Source of the DNA: Streptomyces asoensis
Lineage (GTDB): Bacteria; Actinomycetota; Actinomycetes; Streptomycetales; Streptomycetaceae
Reading direction: 5' to 3'
Length of the DNA: 64,000 nt
NCBI RefSeq assembly: GCF_016860545.1
Contig: NZ_BNEB01000003.1
Location: 1,736,001 to 1,800,000 of the forward strand
How positions within the stretch are numbered: the stretch's first letter is position 1; every line of letters starts with the position of its first letter. Shown in pieces: positions 40,159-49,487 of this stretch. Made by a program: the position numbers and the translations under genes. A model generated the notes under the pieces. The model was not told where the DNA came from, searched no databases, and saw only the letters and a list, made by a program, of their open reading frames with translations.

Positions 40159-41829
40159 GTGTTCGTGCCAGAGCTGAGGCCTTGGCGGGCCGCGAGACCC
40201 CATCTGGTGCGGGTCACGGACGCCGTACGACCGCGTCTGGCACGGGCCGCAGGGATCGTACGGCCTCGTCTCGCGCGCGTGGCCGCCGCCGCGAAGCCGC
40301 AGGCCGCACGGTTCGCACAGGTCGCGAAGCCGCAGCTCGAGCGGATCACGAAGGCCGGTCCGAACGCCAGGTCGTGGCAGTACACCGCGGGTGCGGCGAC
40401 CGCCGGACTGGCACTGGCCGCCGGTGTGGTGACCGCCGCCGGTCCCTGGGACTCCACCGGTCAGCGTACGGCGGAGCGGGACCGGGCCGCCGCCCTGGCA
40501 CAGGCGGGTGGCACAGATCACGGCCGTAAGGGCGATACGTCCGGTACGTCCGAGGCGCCCGGCAGCGCGGCCGGGGCGCCGAAGCCCGCGCCGAGCGCCG
40601 CGTCCGTCCTCGCGGGCCTCGGCGGCGCCACCGGCACCGTGAAATCCGCCCCGGCGGCCCTGCCGACCGGTACCGGCCTCGCGGGCGTCCTGGGCCCCCT
40701 CCTGGACGATCCGGCCCTCGGCGCCCGGCAGACCGCCGTGGTCGTCGACGTGGCCACCGGCAAGCGGCTCTACGCCGCGGGGGCCGACCAGGCGCTGACC
40801 CCCGCCTCCACCACGAAGATCGCCACCGCGGTCGCCGCGCTCTCCGCGATGGGCGGCGAGCACCGCTTCACCACGCGCGCCGCGCTGGAGTCCGACACGA
40901 AGGAACTCGTCCTCGTCGGCGGCGGCGACCCCACCCTGACGGCCCGTGCGGGCACCGGGGGATGGGCCGACCTGCGCACGCTCGCCGCCCGGACCGCCGC
41001 CGCCCTGAAGAAGAGCGGCCTCACCCGGGTGACGCTGTCCTACGACACGACGCTCTACGCCGGGAGCCGGATTCACCCCATCGGGGTCAACCCCAACCTC
41101 GCCCCCGTCACCCCGCTGTCCGCCGACGAGGGCCGCACCGACGGTTCCACCAGCGGCCCGGCCGCCCGCGTGGACGATCCGGCGGCCGACGCGACCCGCA
41201 CGTTCGCCGGGTTCCTGAAGAGCGCCGGCATCACGACCTCGGCGCCAGGCCCCTCCAAGGCCACCACGCGCGCGAAGACCCTCGCCACGGTCTCCTCGCC
41301 CCCGCTGTCCGCCCTGGTCGAACGCATGCTCACCAACAGCGACAACGACATCGCCGAGGCCCTCGCCCGCCAGACGGCCGTCGCGACCGGCGTGCGCGCC
41401 GACTTCGCGGGCGGCGGCCGGGCCGTCCAGGCGCAGCTGAAGAAGCTCGGACTGCCGCTGACCGGTGTCCGGGTCAAGGACGGCAGCGGCCTCGACCGCC
41501 AGGACCGGCTCACCGCGAACCTCCTGACGGCCCTTCTGGTCAAGGCCGGTGACCCCGGCCGCCCCGAACTGCGCCCCGTGCTCACCGGTCTGCCCGTCGC
41601 CGGCTTCACCGGTACCCTCACCAGCCGCTACACCGAAGGGGCGGCCGGCGTGGTGCGCGCCAAGACCGGCACCCTGACCGGCGTGAACACCCTCGCCGGT
41701 ACGGTCGTCGACCGGGACGGCCGCCTCCTGGCGTTCGCGCTCCTGGCCGCCGACACGACGGATCCGGCGGCGGCCCAGGCGGCGTTGGACCGCGCCGCCA
41801 CGGCGCTGGCGGGGTGCGGCTGCCGCTGA
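40159..41829 (+). CDS. dacB: D-alanyl-D-alanine carboxypeptidase / endopeptidase (peptidase S13)
   Basis: A 556-residue penicillin-binding protein that trims peptidoglycan stem peptides. The three active-site motifs are Ser217-x-x-Lys220 (ASTTK), Ser394-Asp-Asn396 and Lys502-Thr-Gly. It has one transmembrane segment near residues 75-95 (AGAATAGLALAAGVVTAAG), placing the catalytic part outside. The first 70 residues are cytoplasmic, basic and internally repetitive (VRPRLAR, AKPQAAR, AKPQLER), which is not usual for S13 enzymes. The GTG at 40159 follows AAAGGGG; a GTG two codons later is also possible. It is the first gene of a rightward series. Confidence 0.94.
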   Translation: MFVPELRPWRAARPHLVRVTDAVRPRLARAAGIVRPRLARVAAAAKPQAARFAQVAKPQLERITKAGPNARSWQYTAGAATAGLALAAGVVTAAGPWDSTGQRTAERDRAAALAQAGGTDHGRKGDTSGTSEAPGSAAGAPKPAPSAASVLAGLGGATGTVKSAPAALPTGTGLAGVLGPLLDDPALGARQTAVVVDVATGKRLYAAGADQALTPASTTKIATAVAALSAMGGEHRFTTRAALESDTKELVLVGGGDPTLTARAGTGGWADLRTLAARTAAALKKSGLTRVTLSYDTTLYAGSRIHPIGVNPNLAPVTPLSADEGRTDGSTSGPAARVDDPAADATRTFAGFLKSAGITTSAPGPSKATTRAKTLATVSSPPLSALVERMLTNSDNDIAEALARQTAVATGVRADFAGGGRAVQAQLKKLGLPLTGVRVKDGSGLDRQDRLTANLLTALLVKAGDPGRPELRPVLTGLPVAGFTGTLTSRYTEGAAGVVRAKTGTLTGVNTLAGTVVDRDGRLLAFALLAADTTDPAAAQAALDRAATALAGCGCR

Positions 41830-41939
41830 GCGGGCCCGGCCCGGCACCCCCGAGCCGTCCCCGGCTCCCGACCCTGACATCTCCCTGACCGCTCCCGCGC
41901 GGCCTGCCCCCGAGGGCGGCGCTCACGTACGGTTGACGC

Positions 41940-43073
41940 ATGACGAGCATCGGTGGCGCTGCTTCTGCGGGGATGGTCGACTGGAATCTGGCGGTCGCGA
42001 CAGCGACCCGGCTCGTGCGGCCGGGACCCGAGGTCAGCCGTGACGAGGCCCGTGCCGTCGTCGCGGAACTGCGCCGGCACGCCAAGGCCTCCGAGGGACA
42101 CGTCCGGGGCTTCACCCGGATGGGCACCGAGGACACCCACGACACCCCGATCCTGGTGGTCGACCGCCCCGGCTGGGTGCGGGCGAACGTGGCGGGTTTC
42201 CGCGAGATCCTCAAGCCGCTCCTCGACAAGATGCAGGAACGGCGCGGCAACACCCCCGGCGGCGCGATGCTCGGGGCCGTCGGCGGCAAGGTGACCGGTG
42301 TCGAGCTGGGCATGCTGCTGTCGTTCCTGTCCTCCCGGGTCCTCGGCCAGTACGAGACGTTCGCCCCCGCCACCCGCGAGCTGCCCGCCGGAACCCAGGG
42401 CGGCGGCCGGCTGCTTCTCGTCGCGCCGAACATCGTCCACGTGGAACGCGAACTCGACGTGGACCCGCACGACTTCCGGCTGTGGGTGTGCCTCCACGAG
42501 GAGACCCACCGCACCCAGTTCTCCGCCGTCCCCTGGCTGCGCGACCACCTCGAGGGCGAGATCCAGTCGTTCCTGGGCGAGACCGACGTCGACCCCATGA
42601 CGTTCCTGGAGCGGGTGCGCGACGCCGCCCAGTCCCTCGCCGGCGGCAGGCCCGAGGGCGAGGAGGACGACGGCGGCCGTTCCCTGGTCGAACTCGTCCA
42701 GACGCCCGCCCAGCGGGAGATCCTCGCGCGCCTCACCGCCGTGATGTCCCTCCTGGAGGGACACGCCGACTTCGTGATGGACGGAGTGGGCCCCGAAGTC
42801 GTGGGCTCCGTCGCCGAGATCCGCGAGAAGTTCCAGCAGCGCCGCGCCAAGGGCGCCTCCCGCCTGGACATCGCGCTGCGCAGGCTGCTGGGCCTGGACG
42901 CCAAGCTCAAGCAGTACCGGGACGGCGAGCGCTTCGTGCGCGGAGTCGTGGACCAGGTCGGCATGGACGGCTTCAACCGCGTCTGGACCTCCCCGAACAC
43001 ACTTCCGACCAAGGCCGAGATCGCGAAGCCGGCCGACTGGGTCGCGCGGGTGCACCGCAAGGCCGAGTCGTGA
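41940..43073 (+). CDS. Zinc-dependent metalloprotease, DUF2342 / F420-biosynthesis-associated family
   Basis: A 377-residue predicted cytoplasmic metallohydrolase. The motif CLHEETHRTQF supplies HExxH, followed at distance by EGHADFVMDGVG with another candidate zinc ligand. N-terminal MVDWNLAVATATRLVRPGP is typical. The family is common in actinobacteria between dacB and tilS and is annotated as coenzyme F420 biosynthesis-associated, but I know of no proven role. ATG at 41940 begins 110 bases after dacB. Confidence 0.9.
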   Translation: MTSIGGAASAGMVDWNLAVATATRLVRPGPEVSRDEARAVVAELRRHAKASEGHVRGFTRMGTEDTHDTPILVVDRPGWVRANVAGFREILKPLLDKMQERRGNTPGGAMLGAVGGKVTGVELGMLLSFLSSRVLGQYETFAPATRELPAGTQGGGRLLLVAPNIVHVERELDVDPHDFRLWVCLHEETHRTQFSAVPWLRDHLEGEIQSFLGETDVDPMTFLERVRDAAQSLAGGRPEGEEDDGGRSLVELVQTPAQREILARLTAVMSLLEGHADFVMDGVGPEVVGSVAEIREKFQQRRAKGASRLDIALRRLLGLDAKLKQYRDGERFVRGVVDQVGMDGFNRVWTSPNTLPTKAEIAKPADWVARVHRKAES

Positions 43074-43267
43074 ACCCGCGAGCAGAGCGGTGGACCGAAT
43101 CCGGCCGTCGGCAGGAGAACGCCCCTTCAATCACCCGTCCGAGGGACCGTGAGGTCCCGGTAGGCGTGCAATGCTCGGGGAACGCCCCGGTTCTGTCACC
43201 ATCTACACACTCTGAGTGACCGAACCCTCGGGCTCACCCCCGAAAACTTCATGAAGGGAACCGGACA

Positions 43268-44299
43268 GTGGGTCCCCATCCTGCGGTCGCGGCGATACGC
43301 CTGGCGGTCCGCCGCGTACTTCACGACATCCTCAACGACCGACCCGCCCCCGAGGCGGACCCGCACGAGCGACCGGCAGCGCCGCTCGTGCTCGTGGCGT
43401 GCTCCGGCGGCGCCGACTCCATGGCCCTCGCCTCCGCCCTCGCCTTCGAGGCGCCCCGGCTCGGCATCCGGGCCGGCGGTGTCACCGTCGACCACGGCCT
43501 CCAGCCCGGCTCCGGCCTGCGCGCCGAAGAAGTCGTCCTCCGCCTGCGCGAACTCGGCCTCGATCCCGTGGAGGCCACCGCGGTGACCGTCGGCCGCGAG
43601 GGCGGACCCGAAGCGGCCGCCCGCGACGCCCGCTACGCCGCCCTCGACGCCGCCGCGGAACGGCACGGCGCCTGCGCCGTCCTGCTCGGCCACACCCGCG
43701 ACGACCAGGCCGAGACCGTCCTGCTCGGCCTCGCCCGCGGATCCGGCATCCGCTCGCTGTCCGGGATGGCGGCCGTCTCCGGGGGCCCCGGCGCCGCCCG
43801 CCGCTACCGCCGCCCCTTCCTCCAGCTCGACCGGCAGACCGCCCGCAAGGCGTGCATGGTCCAGTCCCTGCCCGTCTGGGACGACCCGCACAACGCCGAC
43901 CCGGCCTACACCCGCTCCCGGCTGCGCCACGAGGGCCTGCCGGCGCTGGAGAAGGCCCTCGGCAAGGGCGTCGTCGAAGCACTCGCCCGTACGGCCCAGC
44001 TCTCCCGTGACGACGCCGACGCGCTGGACGCCTGGGCGGGCCAGGCCGAGTCCTCCGTACGGGACGCCGCCGGACTGCTGGAGTGCGCCAAGCTCTACGC
44101 GCTGCCGCCCGCCGTACGCCGCCGGATCCTGCGCCGTGCCGCCATCGAGGCGGGCGCTCCGGCCGGTTCCCTCTTCGCCCGGCACATCGAGGAGGTCGAC
44201 CGGCTGATCACGGGCTGGCGCGGCCAGGGGGTCATCAATCTCCCCGGCAAAGTCGTGGCTCAGCGCCAGGGTGGCAGACTGGTGATTCGGCAAGGCTGA
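43268..44299 (+). CDS. tilS: tRNA(Ile)-lysidine synthetase
   Basis: A 343-residue enzyme that converts C34 of tRNA-Ile(CAU) to lysidine using ATP, so that the tRNA reads AUA. The PP-loop SGGADSMALA is present, along with the family sequences LLGHTRDDQAETVLLGLARG and RPFLQLDR. The GTG start is preceded by AAGGGAA ten bases away. It lies 72 bases upstream of hpt, a widely conserved pairing. A 194-base gap with a small hairpin (43143-43158) separates it from the metalloprotease gene. Confidence 0.95.
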   Translation: MGPHPAVAAIRLAVRRVLHDILNDRPAPEADPHERPAAPLVLVACSGGADSMALASALAFEAPRLGIRAGGVTVDHGLQPGSGLRAEEVVLRLRELGLDPVEATAVTVGREGGPEAAARDARYAALDAAAERHGACAVLLGHTRDDQAETVLLGLARGSGIRSLSGMAAVSGGPGAARRYRRPFLQLDRQTARKACMVQSLPVWDDPHNADPAYTRSRLRHEGLPALEKALGKGVVEALARTAQLSRDDADALDAWAGQAESSVRDAAGLLECAKLYALPPAVRRRILRRAAIEAGAPAGSLFARHIEEVDRLITGWRGQGVINLPGKVVAQRQGGRLVIRQG

Positions 44300-44371
44300 A
44301 TCCGGGCCCTCCGGCAGGACCGCTGACGTGGTCGTGGGCGGTCCCGGTGGCCGCTGGGACAACCGAAAGTG

Positions 44372-44932
44372 ATGCGGGTGGACGCGAAAGACATGGGCAC
44401 CGACCTCAAAGAGGTGCTCATCACCAAGGAAGAGATCGACGCGAAGCTGGCCGACCTGGCAGCGAAGATCGACGCGGAGTACGCGGGCAAGGACCTGCTC
44501 ATCGTCGGCGTCCTCAAGGGCGCGGTGATGGTCATGGCCGACCTCGCCCGGGCGCTGTCCACCCCTGTCACGATGGACTGGATGGCCGTGTCGTCCTACG
44601 GCGCGGGCACCCAGTCCTCCGGTGTGGTGCGGATCCTCAAGGACCTCGACACCGACATCAAGGGCAGGCACGTCCTGATCGTCGAGGACATCATCGACTC
44701 CGGCCTGACGCTGTCCTGGCTGCTGTCGAACCTCGGCTCGCGCGAGCCCGCCTCCCTCAAGGTGTGCACGCTGCTGCGCAAGCCCGAGGCCGCCAAGGTG
44801 GCCATCGACGTCGAGTGGGTGGGCTTCGACATCCCCAACGAGTTCGTCGTCGGCTACGGCCTCGACTACGCCGAGAAGTACCGCAACCTCCCGTTCGTCG
44901 GTACGCTCGCGCCCCACGTCTACGGCGGCTGA
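44372..44932 (+). CDS. hpt: Hypoxanthine phosphoribosyltransferase
   Basis: A 186-residue purine salvage enzyme making IMP or GMP from the base and PRPP. The PRPP-binding loop is VLIVEDIIDSGLTL, and VGVLKGAVMVMADLAR is also diagnostic. The ATG at 44372 (MRVDAKDMGTDL) was chosen; GTG at 44369 and ATG at 44393 are alternatives. It lies between tilS and ftsH, the conserved order in streptomycetes and many Gram-positives. Confidence 0.96.
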   Translation: MRVDAKDMGTDLKEVLITKEEIDAKLADLAAKIDAEYAGKDLLIVGVLKGAVMVMADLARALSTPVTMDWMAVSSYGAGTQSSGVVRILKDLDTDIKGRHVLIVEDIIDSGLTLSWLLSNLGSREPASLKVCTLLRKPEAAKVAIDVEWVGFDIPNEFVVGYGLDYAEKYRNLPFVGTLAPHVYGG

Positions 44933-45117
44933 ACCCGAAGGGCCCAACCCCCGTACGAAGATCGGGAACCCCGGCGGGCCTCGCGCCGTTAAGGCATGCA
45001 GACGGGTGCGACAGCCGTCCCGTGCGGCTTTGCGTGACGAAGCTGGGGTACCGTCAGAAGAACTGTCTTATCAAACTCACTATGGCAGGAGGGACGGGGC
45101 GACACCGCTCCGTATGG

Positions 45118-47157
45118 ATGGACGTGAAGCGATACTTCCGTGGGCCGGTCATGTGGATCGTGCTGGCCGTCCTTGCCGTGGTCGTGTTGATGCAGGTCGT
45201 CGGCTCGTCCGGCGGCTACAAGACGGTGGACACCGGCCAGGTCATTGCAGCGATCAACGACAACAAGGTCGAGTCGGCCAAGCTCACCACCGGTGACGAG
45301 CAGACCATCAAGGTCACGCTCAAGGACGGCGAGAAGGTCAAGGACAGCTCGAAGATCCAGGCGAGCTACATCGGCGACCAGGGCGTGACCATTGCGAACA
45401 CGCTGCAGACCAAGTACCAGGACAAGCAGATCCCGGACGGGTACACAGTCTCGCCGACGAAGCAGAACGCCTTCGTCGGGATCCTGCTGTCCCTGCTCCC
45501 CTTCGTCCTCATCGTGGTCGTCTTCCTGTTCCTGATGAACCAGATGCAGGGCGGCGGCTCCCGGGTCATGAACTTCGGGAAGTCCAAGGCCAAGCTCATC
45601 ACCAAGGACACCCCGAAGACGACGTTCGCCGACGTGGCGGGCTCCGACGAGGCCGTCGAGGAACTGCACGAGATCAAGGAGTTCCTCCAGGAGCCGGCGA
45701 AGTTCCAGGCCGTCGGCGCCAAGATCCCCAAGGGCGTACTCCTGTACGGCCCGCCCGGTACCGGCAAGACGCTCCTCGCGCGCGCCGTGGCCGGCGAGGC
45801 GGGCGTCCCCTTCTACTCGATCTCCGGTTCCGACTTCGTCGAGATGTTCGTCGGTGTCGGTGCCTCCCGGGTCCGTGACCTCTTCGAGCAGGCCAAGGCG
45901 AACGCCCCGGCGATCGTCTTCGTCGACGAGATCGACGCGGTCGGCCGCCACCGCGGCGCCGGCCTCGGCGGTGGTCACGACGAGCGCGAGCAGACGCTGA
46001 ACCAGCTGCTCGTCGAGATGGACGGCTTCGACGTGAAGGGCGGCGTGATCCTCATCGCCGCCACGAACCGCCCCGACATCCTCGACCCCGCGCTGCTGCG
46101 CCCCGGCCGTTTCGACCGTCAGATCGCGGTCGACCGCCCGGACATGCAGGGCCGTCTGGAGATCCTCAAGGTCCACCAGAAGGGCAAGCCGGTCGCCCCG
46201 GACGTCGACCTGTCGGCCGTCGCCCGTCGCACCCCCGGCTTCACCGGCGCGGACCTGTCGAACGTGCTGAACGAAGCGGCGCTCCTCACGGCGCGCAGCG
46301 AGAAGAAGCTCATCGACAACCACTCGCTGGACGAGGCCATCGACCGCGTCGTGGCGGGCCCGCAGAAGCGGACCAGGATCATGTCGGACAAGGAAAAGAA
46401 GATCACCGCGTACCACGAGGGCGGCCACGCCCTGGTCGCGGCGGCCTCGCCGAACTCCGACCCGGTCCACAAGATCACGATCCTGTCGCGCGGACGGGCC
46501 CTCGGCTACACGATGGTCCTGCCGGACGAGGACAAGTACTCGACCACGCGCAACGAGATGCTCGACCAGCTGGCGTACATGCTGGGTGGCCGCGCCGCCG
46601 AGGAACTGGTCTTCCACGACCCGACCACCGGTGCCGCGAACGACATCGAGAAGGCCACCGCGACGGCCCGCGCGATGGTCACGCAGTACGGCATGACCGA
46701 GCGTCTCGGTGCGATCAAGTTCGGTGGCGACAACACCGAGCCGTTCCTGGGCCGGGAGATGTCGCACCCGCGTGACTACTCGGAAGAGGTCGCCGCGCTG
46801 GTCGACGAAGAGGTCAAGAAGCTGATCGAGACCGCGCACAACGAGGCCTGGGAGATCCTGGTAGAGAACCGCGACGTCCTCGACCAGCTGGTGCTCCAGC
46901 TGCTGGAGAAGGAGACGCTGAACAAGGAGCAGATCGCCGAGGTCTTCGCTCCGATCGTCAAGCGTCCGCCCCGGCCCGCCTGGACCGGCTCCTCGCGGCG
47001 TACGCCGTCCACCCGTCCGCCGGTGCTCTCCCCCCGGGAGCTCGCACTGACGAACGGCGCGAACGGCGCCACGCCGGCCATCTCCACGGCGAAGACCACC
47101 GCGGTGGAGTCCACCCCGGTGACCGAGCCGGCCCCGGAGGACCGCCCCGAGAGCTGA
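45118..47157 (+). CDS. ftsH: ATP-dependent zinc metalloprotease FtsH
   Basis: A 679-residue membrane protease. Transmembrane segments lie near residues 9-27 and 110-135, with the extracytoplasmic domain between them. The AAA+ module has Walker A GPPGTGKT at 211-218, Walker B VFVDEIDA and the arginine finger region RPGRFDRQ. The zinc site is HEGGH at 433-437. It degrades misfolded membrane and regulatory proteins. ATG at 45118 (MDVKRYFRGPVMW) fits family starts but has no close Shine-Dalgarno; an AGGAGGG lies 24 bases upstream, and an in-frame ATG at 45082 would add 12 residues. A very strong hairpin follows. Confidence 0.97.
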   Translation: MDVKRYFRGPVMWIVLAVLAVVVLMQVVGSSGGYKTVDTGQVIAAINDNKVESAKLTTGDEQTIKVTLKDGEKVKDSSKIQASYIGDQGVTIANTLQTKYQDKQIPDGYTVSPTKQNAFVGILLSLLPFVLIVVVFLFLMNQMQGGGSRVMNFGKSKAKLITKDTPKTTFADVAGSDEAVEELHEIKEFLQEPAKFQAVGAKIPKGVLLYGPPGTGKTLLARAVAGEAGVPFYSISGSDFVEMFVGVGASRVRDLFEQAKANAPAIVFVDEIDAVGRHRGAGLGGGHDEREQTLNQLLVEMDGFDVKGGVILIAATNRPDILDPALLRPGRFDRQIAVDRPDMQGRLEILKVHQKGKPVAPDVDLSAVARRTPGFTGADLSNVLNEAALLTARSEKKLIDNHSLDEAIDRVVAGPQKRTRIMSDKEKKITAYHEGGHALVAAASPNSDPVHKITILSRGRALGYTMVLPDEDKYSTTRNEMLDQLAYMLGGRAAEELVFHDPTTGAANDIEKATATARAMVTQYGMTERLGAIKFGGDNTEPFLGREMSHPRDYSEEVAALVDEEVKKLIETAHNEAWEILVENRDVLDQLVLQLLEKETLNKEQIAEVFAPIVKRPPRPAWTGSSRRTPSTRPPVLSPRELALTNGANGATPAISTAKTTAVESTPVTEPAPEDRPES

Positions 47158-47192
47158 CCGGCTCCCGGTGCCCCCCATCAGGCCCGGAATGG

Positions 47193-47232
47193 ATGCCGCG
47201 CCCCCCAGGTTCTAGCCTGGGGGGCGCGGCAT
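47193..47232 (+). terminator. Strong terminator between ftsH and folE
   Basis: Perfect 17-bp arms (47193-47209, 47216-47232) with loop TTCTAG, 36 bases after the ftsH stop; two T residues follow. It separates folE into its own transcript. Confidence 0.88.
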
Positions 47233-47309
47233 TTCCGTCTGATGCTCTCCCCTGCCGCACATGAGGCGCGTGAACCGCATGCGCGACCCGCAAAGGAACG
47301 AGGCACCTG

Positions 47310-47915
47310 ATGACCGACCCCGTGACGCTGGACAGCGACGGCTCCATCGGCGAGTTCGACGAGAAGCGCGCCGAGAACGCCGTACGCGAGCTGCTGATCG
47401 CTGTCGGGGAGGACCCGGACCGCGAAGGACTGCGGGAGACACCGGCCAGGGTCGCGCGGGCCTACCGGGAGATATTCGCGGGTCTGTGGCAGCAGCCGGA
47501 GGACGTGCTGACCACGACGTTCGACCTGGGGCACGACGAGATGGTCCTGGTGAAGGACATCGAGGTGTTCAGCACCTGCGAGCACCATCTGGTGCCGTTC
47601 CGGGGGGTCGCCCACGTCGGCTACATCCCGTCCACCTCCGGGAAGATCACCGGCCTGTCCAAGCTGGCCCGTCTCGTGGACGTGTACGCCCGCCGCCCGC
47701 AGGTGCAGGAACGTCTCACCACGCAGATCGCCGACTCCCTGATGGAGATCCTGGAGCCGCGCGGAGTGATCGTCGTCGTGGAGTGCGAGCACATGTGCAT
47801 GTCCATGCGGGGCATCCGCAAGCCCGGTGCCAAGACCATCACCTCGGCGGTGCGCGGTCAGCTGCGCGACGCGGCGACCCGCAACGAGGCGATGAGCCTG
47901 ATCATGGCGCGCTGA
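47310..47915 (+). CDS. folE: GTP cyclohydrolase I
   Basis: A 201-residue enzyme converting GTP to 7,8-dihydroneopterin triphosphate, the first step of folate synthesis. The zinc and active-site segments are FSTCEHHLVPFRGVAHVGYI and VVVECEHMCMSMRG. ATG at 47310 is preceded by GGAACGAGG. It converges on the folate genes folK and folB, which run leftward on the other strand, so the pathway is split into two facing units. Confidence 0.97.
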   Translation: MTDPVTLDSDGSIGEFDEKRAENAVRELLIAVGEDPDREGLRETPARVARAYREIFAGLWQQPEDVLTTTFDLGHDEMVLVKDIEVFSTCEHHLVPFRGVAHVGYIPSTSGKITGLSKLARLVDVYARRPQVQERLTTQIADSLMEILEPRGVIVVVECEHMCMSMRGIRKPGAKTITSAVRGQLRDAATRNEAMSLIMAR

Positions 47916-47920
47916 CACCG

Positions 47921-47948
47921 GTACGCCGGCCCCGTCTTCGGCCGGTAC
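47921..47948. terminator. Imperfect hairpin between folE and DUF3180 gene
   Basis: GTAC/GTAC and CGGCC/GGCCG pairs with a two-base bulge and seven-base loop, between converging genes. Confidence 0.4.
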
Positions 47949-47961
47949 GCGCACAGGGGTG

Positions 47962-48447
47962 TCAGGCCGGTGACGCGGCTCCCTTGTCCTGGTCGTCGTC
48001 CTCGGGGAGCTTGCAGACGCGCTCCAGGAAGATGGCCGCGGCTATGACCGCGATGCCCGCCAGCACCGAGAAGCCGGCGTAGATGGCCTGGTCGCGGCGG
48101 GCGGGGATGTCGAGGGACTCCAGCAGGTAGACACCCGTGCCGCCGTACATGCCGGAGACGAGGGCGGCCACCAGGGCACTGGACTGGCCGAACACGACCG
48201 CGCGGGCCGCCATCAGGGGGTCGACGCCCTTGGCCTCGGGGCGGCGCTCGCGCTGGGCCTTGAGACGGGCGCGCAGCGACAGCGCGGTGGCCGTCAGGAC
48301 CACGGCGATCAGGGCGAGGACGATGGGCGCGGCCAGCGGGACGCTGGGAAGGGTCCCGACGGCGCTCCACAGCCGGGCCCCGGCCCAGGACAGGATCGCG
48401 GCCACGCCGAACACGCCGGCCAGCACCCTGATGCGCAGCTCTTTCAC
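47962..48447 (-). CDS. DUF3180 membrane protein
   Basis: A 161-residue protein with four predicted transmembrane segments: VLAGVFGVAAILSWAGARLW, VPLAAPIVLALIAVVLTATA, LVAALVSGMYGGTGVYLL and AGFSVLAGIAVIAAAIFLER. The actinobacterial DUF3180 family is nearly always next to folK, but no function is known. It is the last gene of the leftward folate group and begins 72 bases after folK. ATG at 48447. Confidence 0.9.
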   Translation of the reverse strand: MKELRIRVLAGVFGVAAILSWAGARLWSAVGTLPSVPLAAPIVLALIAVVLTATALSLRARLKAQRERRPEAKGVDPLMAARAVVFGQSSALVAALVSGMYGGTGVYLLESLDIPARRDQAIYAGFSVLAGIAVIAAAIFLERVCKLPEDDDQDKGAASPA

Positions 48448-48519
48448 GGTGTCCCTTCAACTCCCCCGAGCCCGCGGGCACGGACATCCCGCGGGCAGTG
48501 GTCCTGTCGACCTTAACGA

Positions 48520-49131
48520 CTACTCGGGCAGGTGGAGTTCCAGGTCCTTGCGCGCCGCCACACCCTCGCGGGTGACGGTGTCGAGCAGGCCGGCGACCGA
48601 GCCGCGGCCCGGCAGCTGCGCCTCGGGCTCCACGTCGTGCCAGGGGGCGAGCACGAAGGCGCGTTCGTGGGCGCGGGGGTGCGGGAGCGTGAGGTGCGGG
48701 TCGTCGTCCACGACGTCGGCGTACGCGACGATGTCGACGTCGAGGGTGCGCGCGCCCCAGCGTTCCTCCCGTACCCGGTGGAAGGCCTCCTCGACCGCGT
48801 GCGCCCGCTCCAGCAGCGAGGACGGCGGGAGGGTCGTCTTCAGCAGGACCACCGCGTTGAAGTACGACGGCTGGCTGCCGGGCTCGACGCCCCACGGCTC
48901 CGTCTCGTACACCGGGGAGACCGCCTTGATACGGACCCCGGGGGTGTCCTCCAGGGCGTCGATGGCGCCCTGGAGGGTCTCCAGGCGGTTGCCGAGGTTG
49001 GAGCCGAGCGAGATCACGGCCCGTTTGGGGTTGTGCAGCGTGGTGTCGGCGGCGTCGACCTGCTCGACGACGGAGGCGGGTACCGGCTGGACGGTCGGGT
49101 CGCTCTGACCTCCGGTGATGAACGCGGTCAT
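48520..49131 (-). CDS. folK: 2-amino-4-hydroxy-6-hydroxymethyldihydropteridine pyrophosphokinase (HPPK)
   Basis: A 203-residue kinase transferring pyrophosphate from ATP to 6-hydroxymethyl-dihydropterin. HPPK motifs are AVISLGSNLGNRLETLQGAI, YETEPWGV and RWGARTLDVDIVAYADVV. There is an N-terminal extension of about 35 residues before SLGSNLG. The ATG overlaps the folB stop (ATGA), indicating coupled translation. It acts directly before FolP in the pathway. Confidence 0.96.
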   Translation of the reverse strand: MTAFITGGQSDPTVQPVPASVVEQVDAADTTLHNPKRAVISLGSNLGNRLETLQGAIDALEDTPGVRIKAVSPVYETEPWGVEPGSQPSYFNAVVLLKTTLPPSSLLERAHAVEEAFHRVREERWGARTLDVDIVAYADVVDDDPHLTLPHPRAHERAFVLAPWHDVEPEAQLPGRGSVAGLLDTVTREGVAARKDLELHLPE

Positions 49132-49487
49132 ACTCGGCTCCGGGTGATCGTGACGGTGACGTCGTCGAAGGGGACGGTGATCGGCGCGTCCGGCTTGTGG
49201 AGGCAGACCTCGACCTCCTGGACCCCTTCGTGCTTCAGACAGGCCTGGGCGATGCGCTCGGCGAGCGTCTCGATGAGGTCGACGGGGTCGCCCTGGACGA
49301 CGGCGACGACCTCCTCCGCGACGATGCCGTAGTGCACGGTCTTCGCCAGGTCGTCGTCGGCCGCGGCCGGTCGGGTGTCCAGGCTCAGCACGAGGTCCAC
49401 GATGAAGGTCTGGCCCTCTTCGCGTTCCTTGGGGAACACGCCGTGGTACCCGCGGGCCTTCAGGCCGCGCAGCGCGACACGATCCAC
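49128..49487 (-). CDS. folB: Dihydroneopterin aldolase
   Basis: A 119-residue aldolase that makes 6-hydroxymethyl-dihydropterin and glycolaldehyde. Characteristic sequences are GVFPKEREEGQTFIVDLVL, then HYGIVAEEVVAVV and LIETLAERIAQACL, with the catalytic Lys in CLHKPDAPI. GTG at 49487 (MDRVALRGL) was chosen because GGAG lies eight bases upstream. It is coupled to folK. The 276-base stretch upstream, before the NTF2-like gene, shows nothing beyond its own promoter region. Confidence 0.96.
   Translation of the reverse strand: MDRVALRGLKARGYHGVFPKEREEGQTFIVDLVLSLDTRPAAADDDLAKTVHYGIVAEEVVAVVQGDPVDLIETLAERIAQACLKHEGVQEVEVCLHKPDAPITVPFDDVTVTITRSRV

Noticed and set aside
41628..43130. Long minus-strand frames opposite the DUF2342 protease gene
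   Set aside because: The plus strand carries the HExxH protease; the minus products lack family features.
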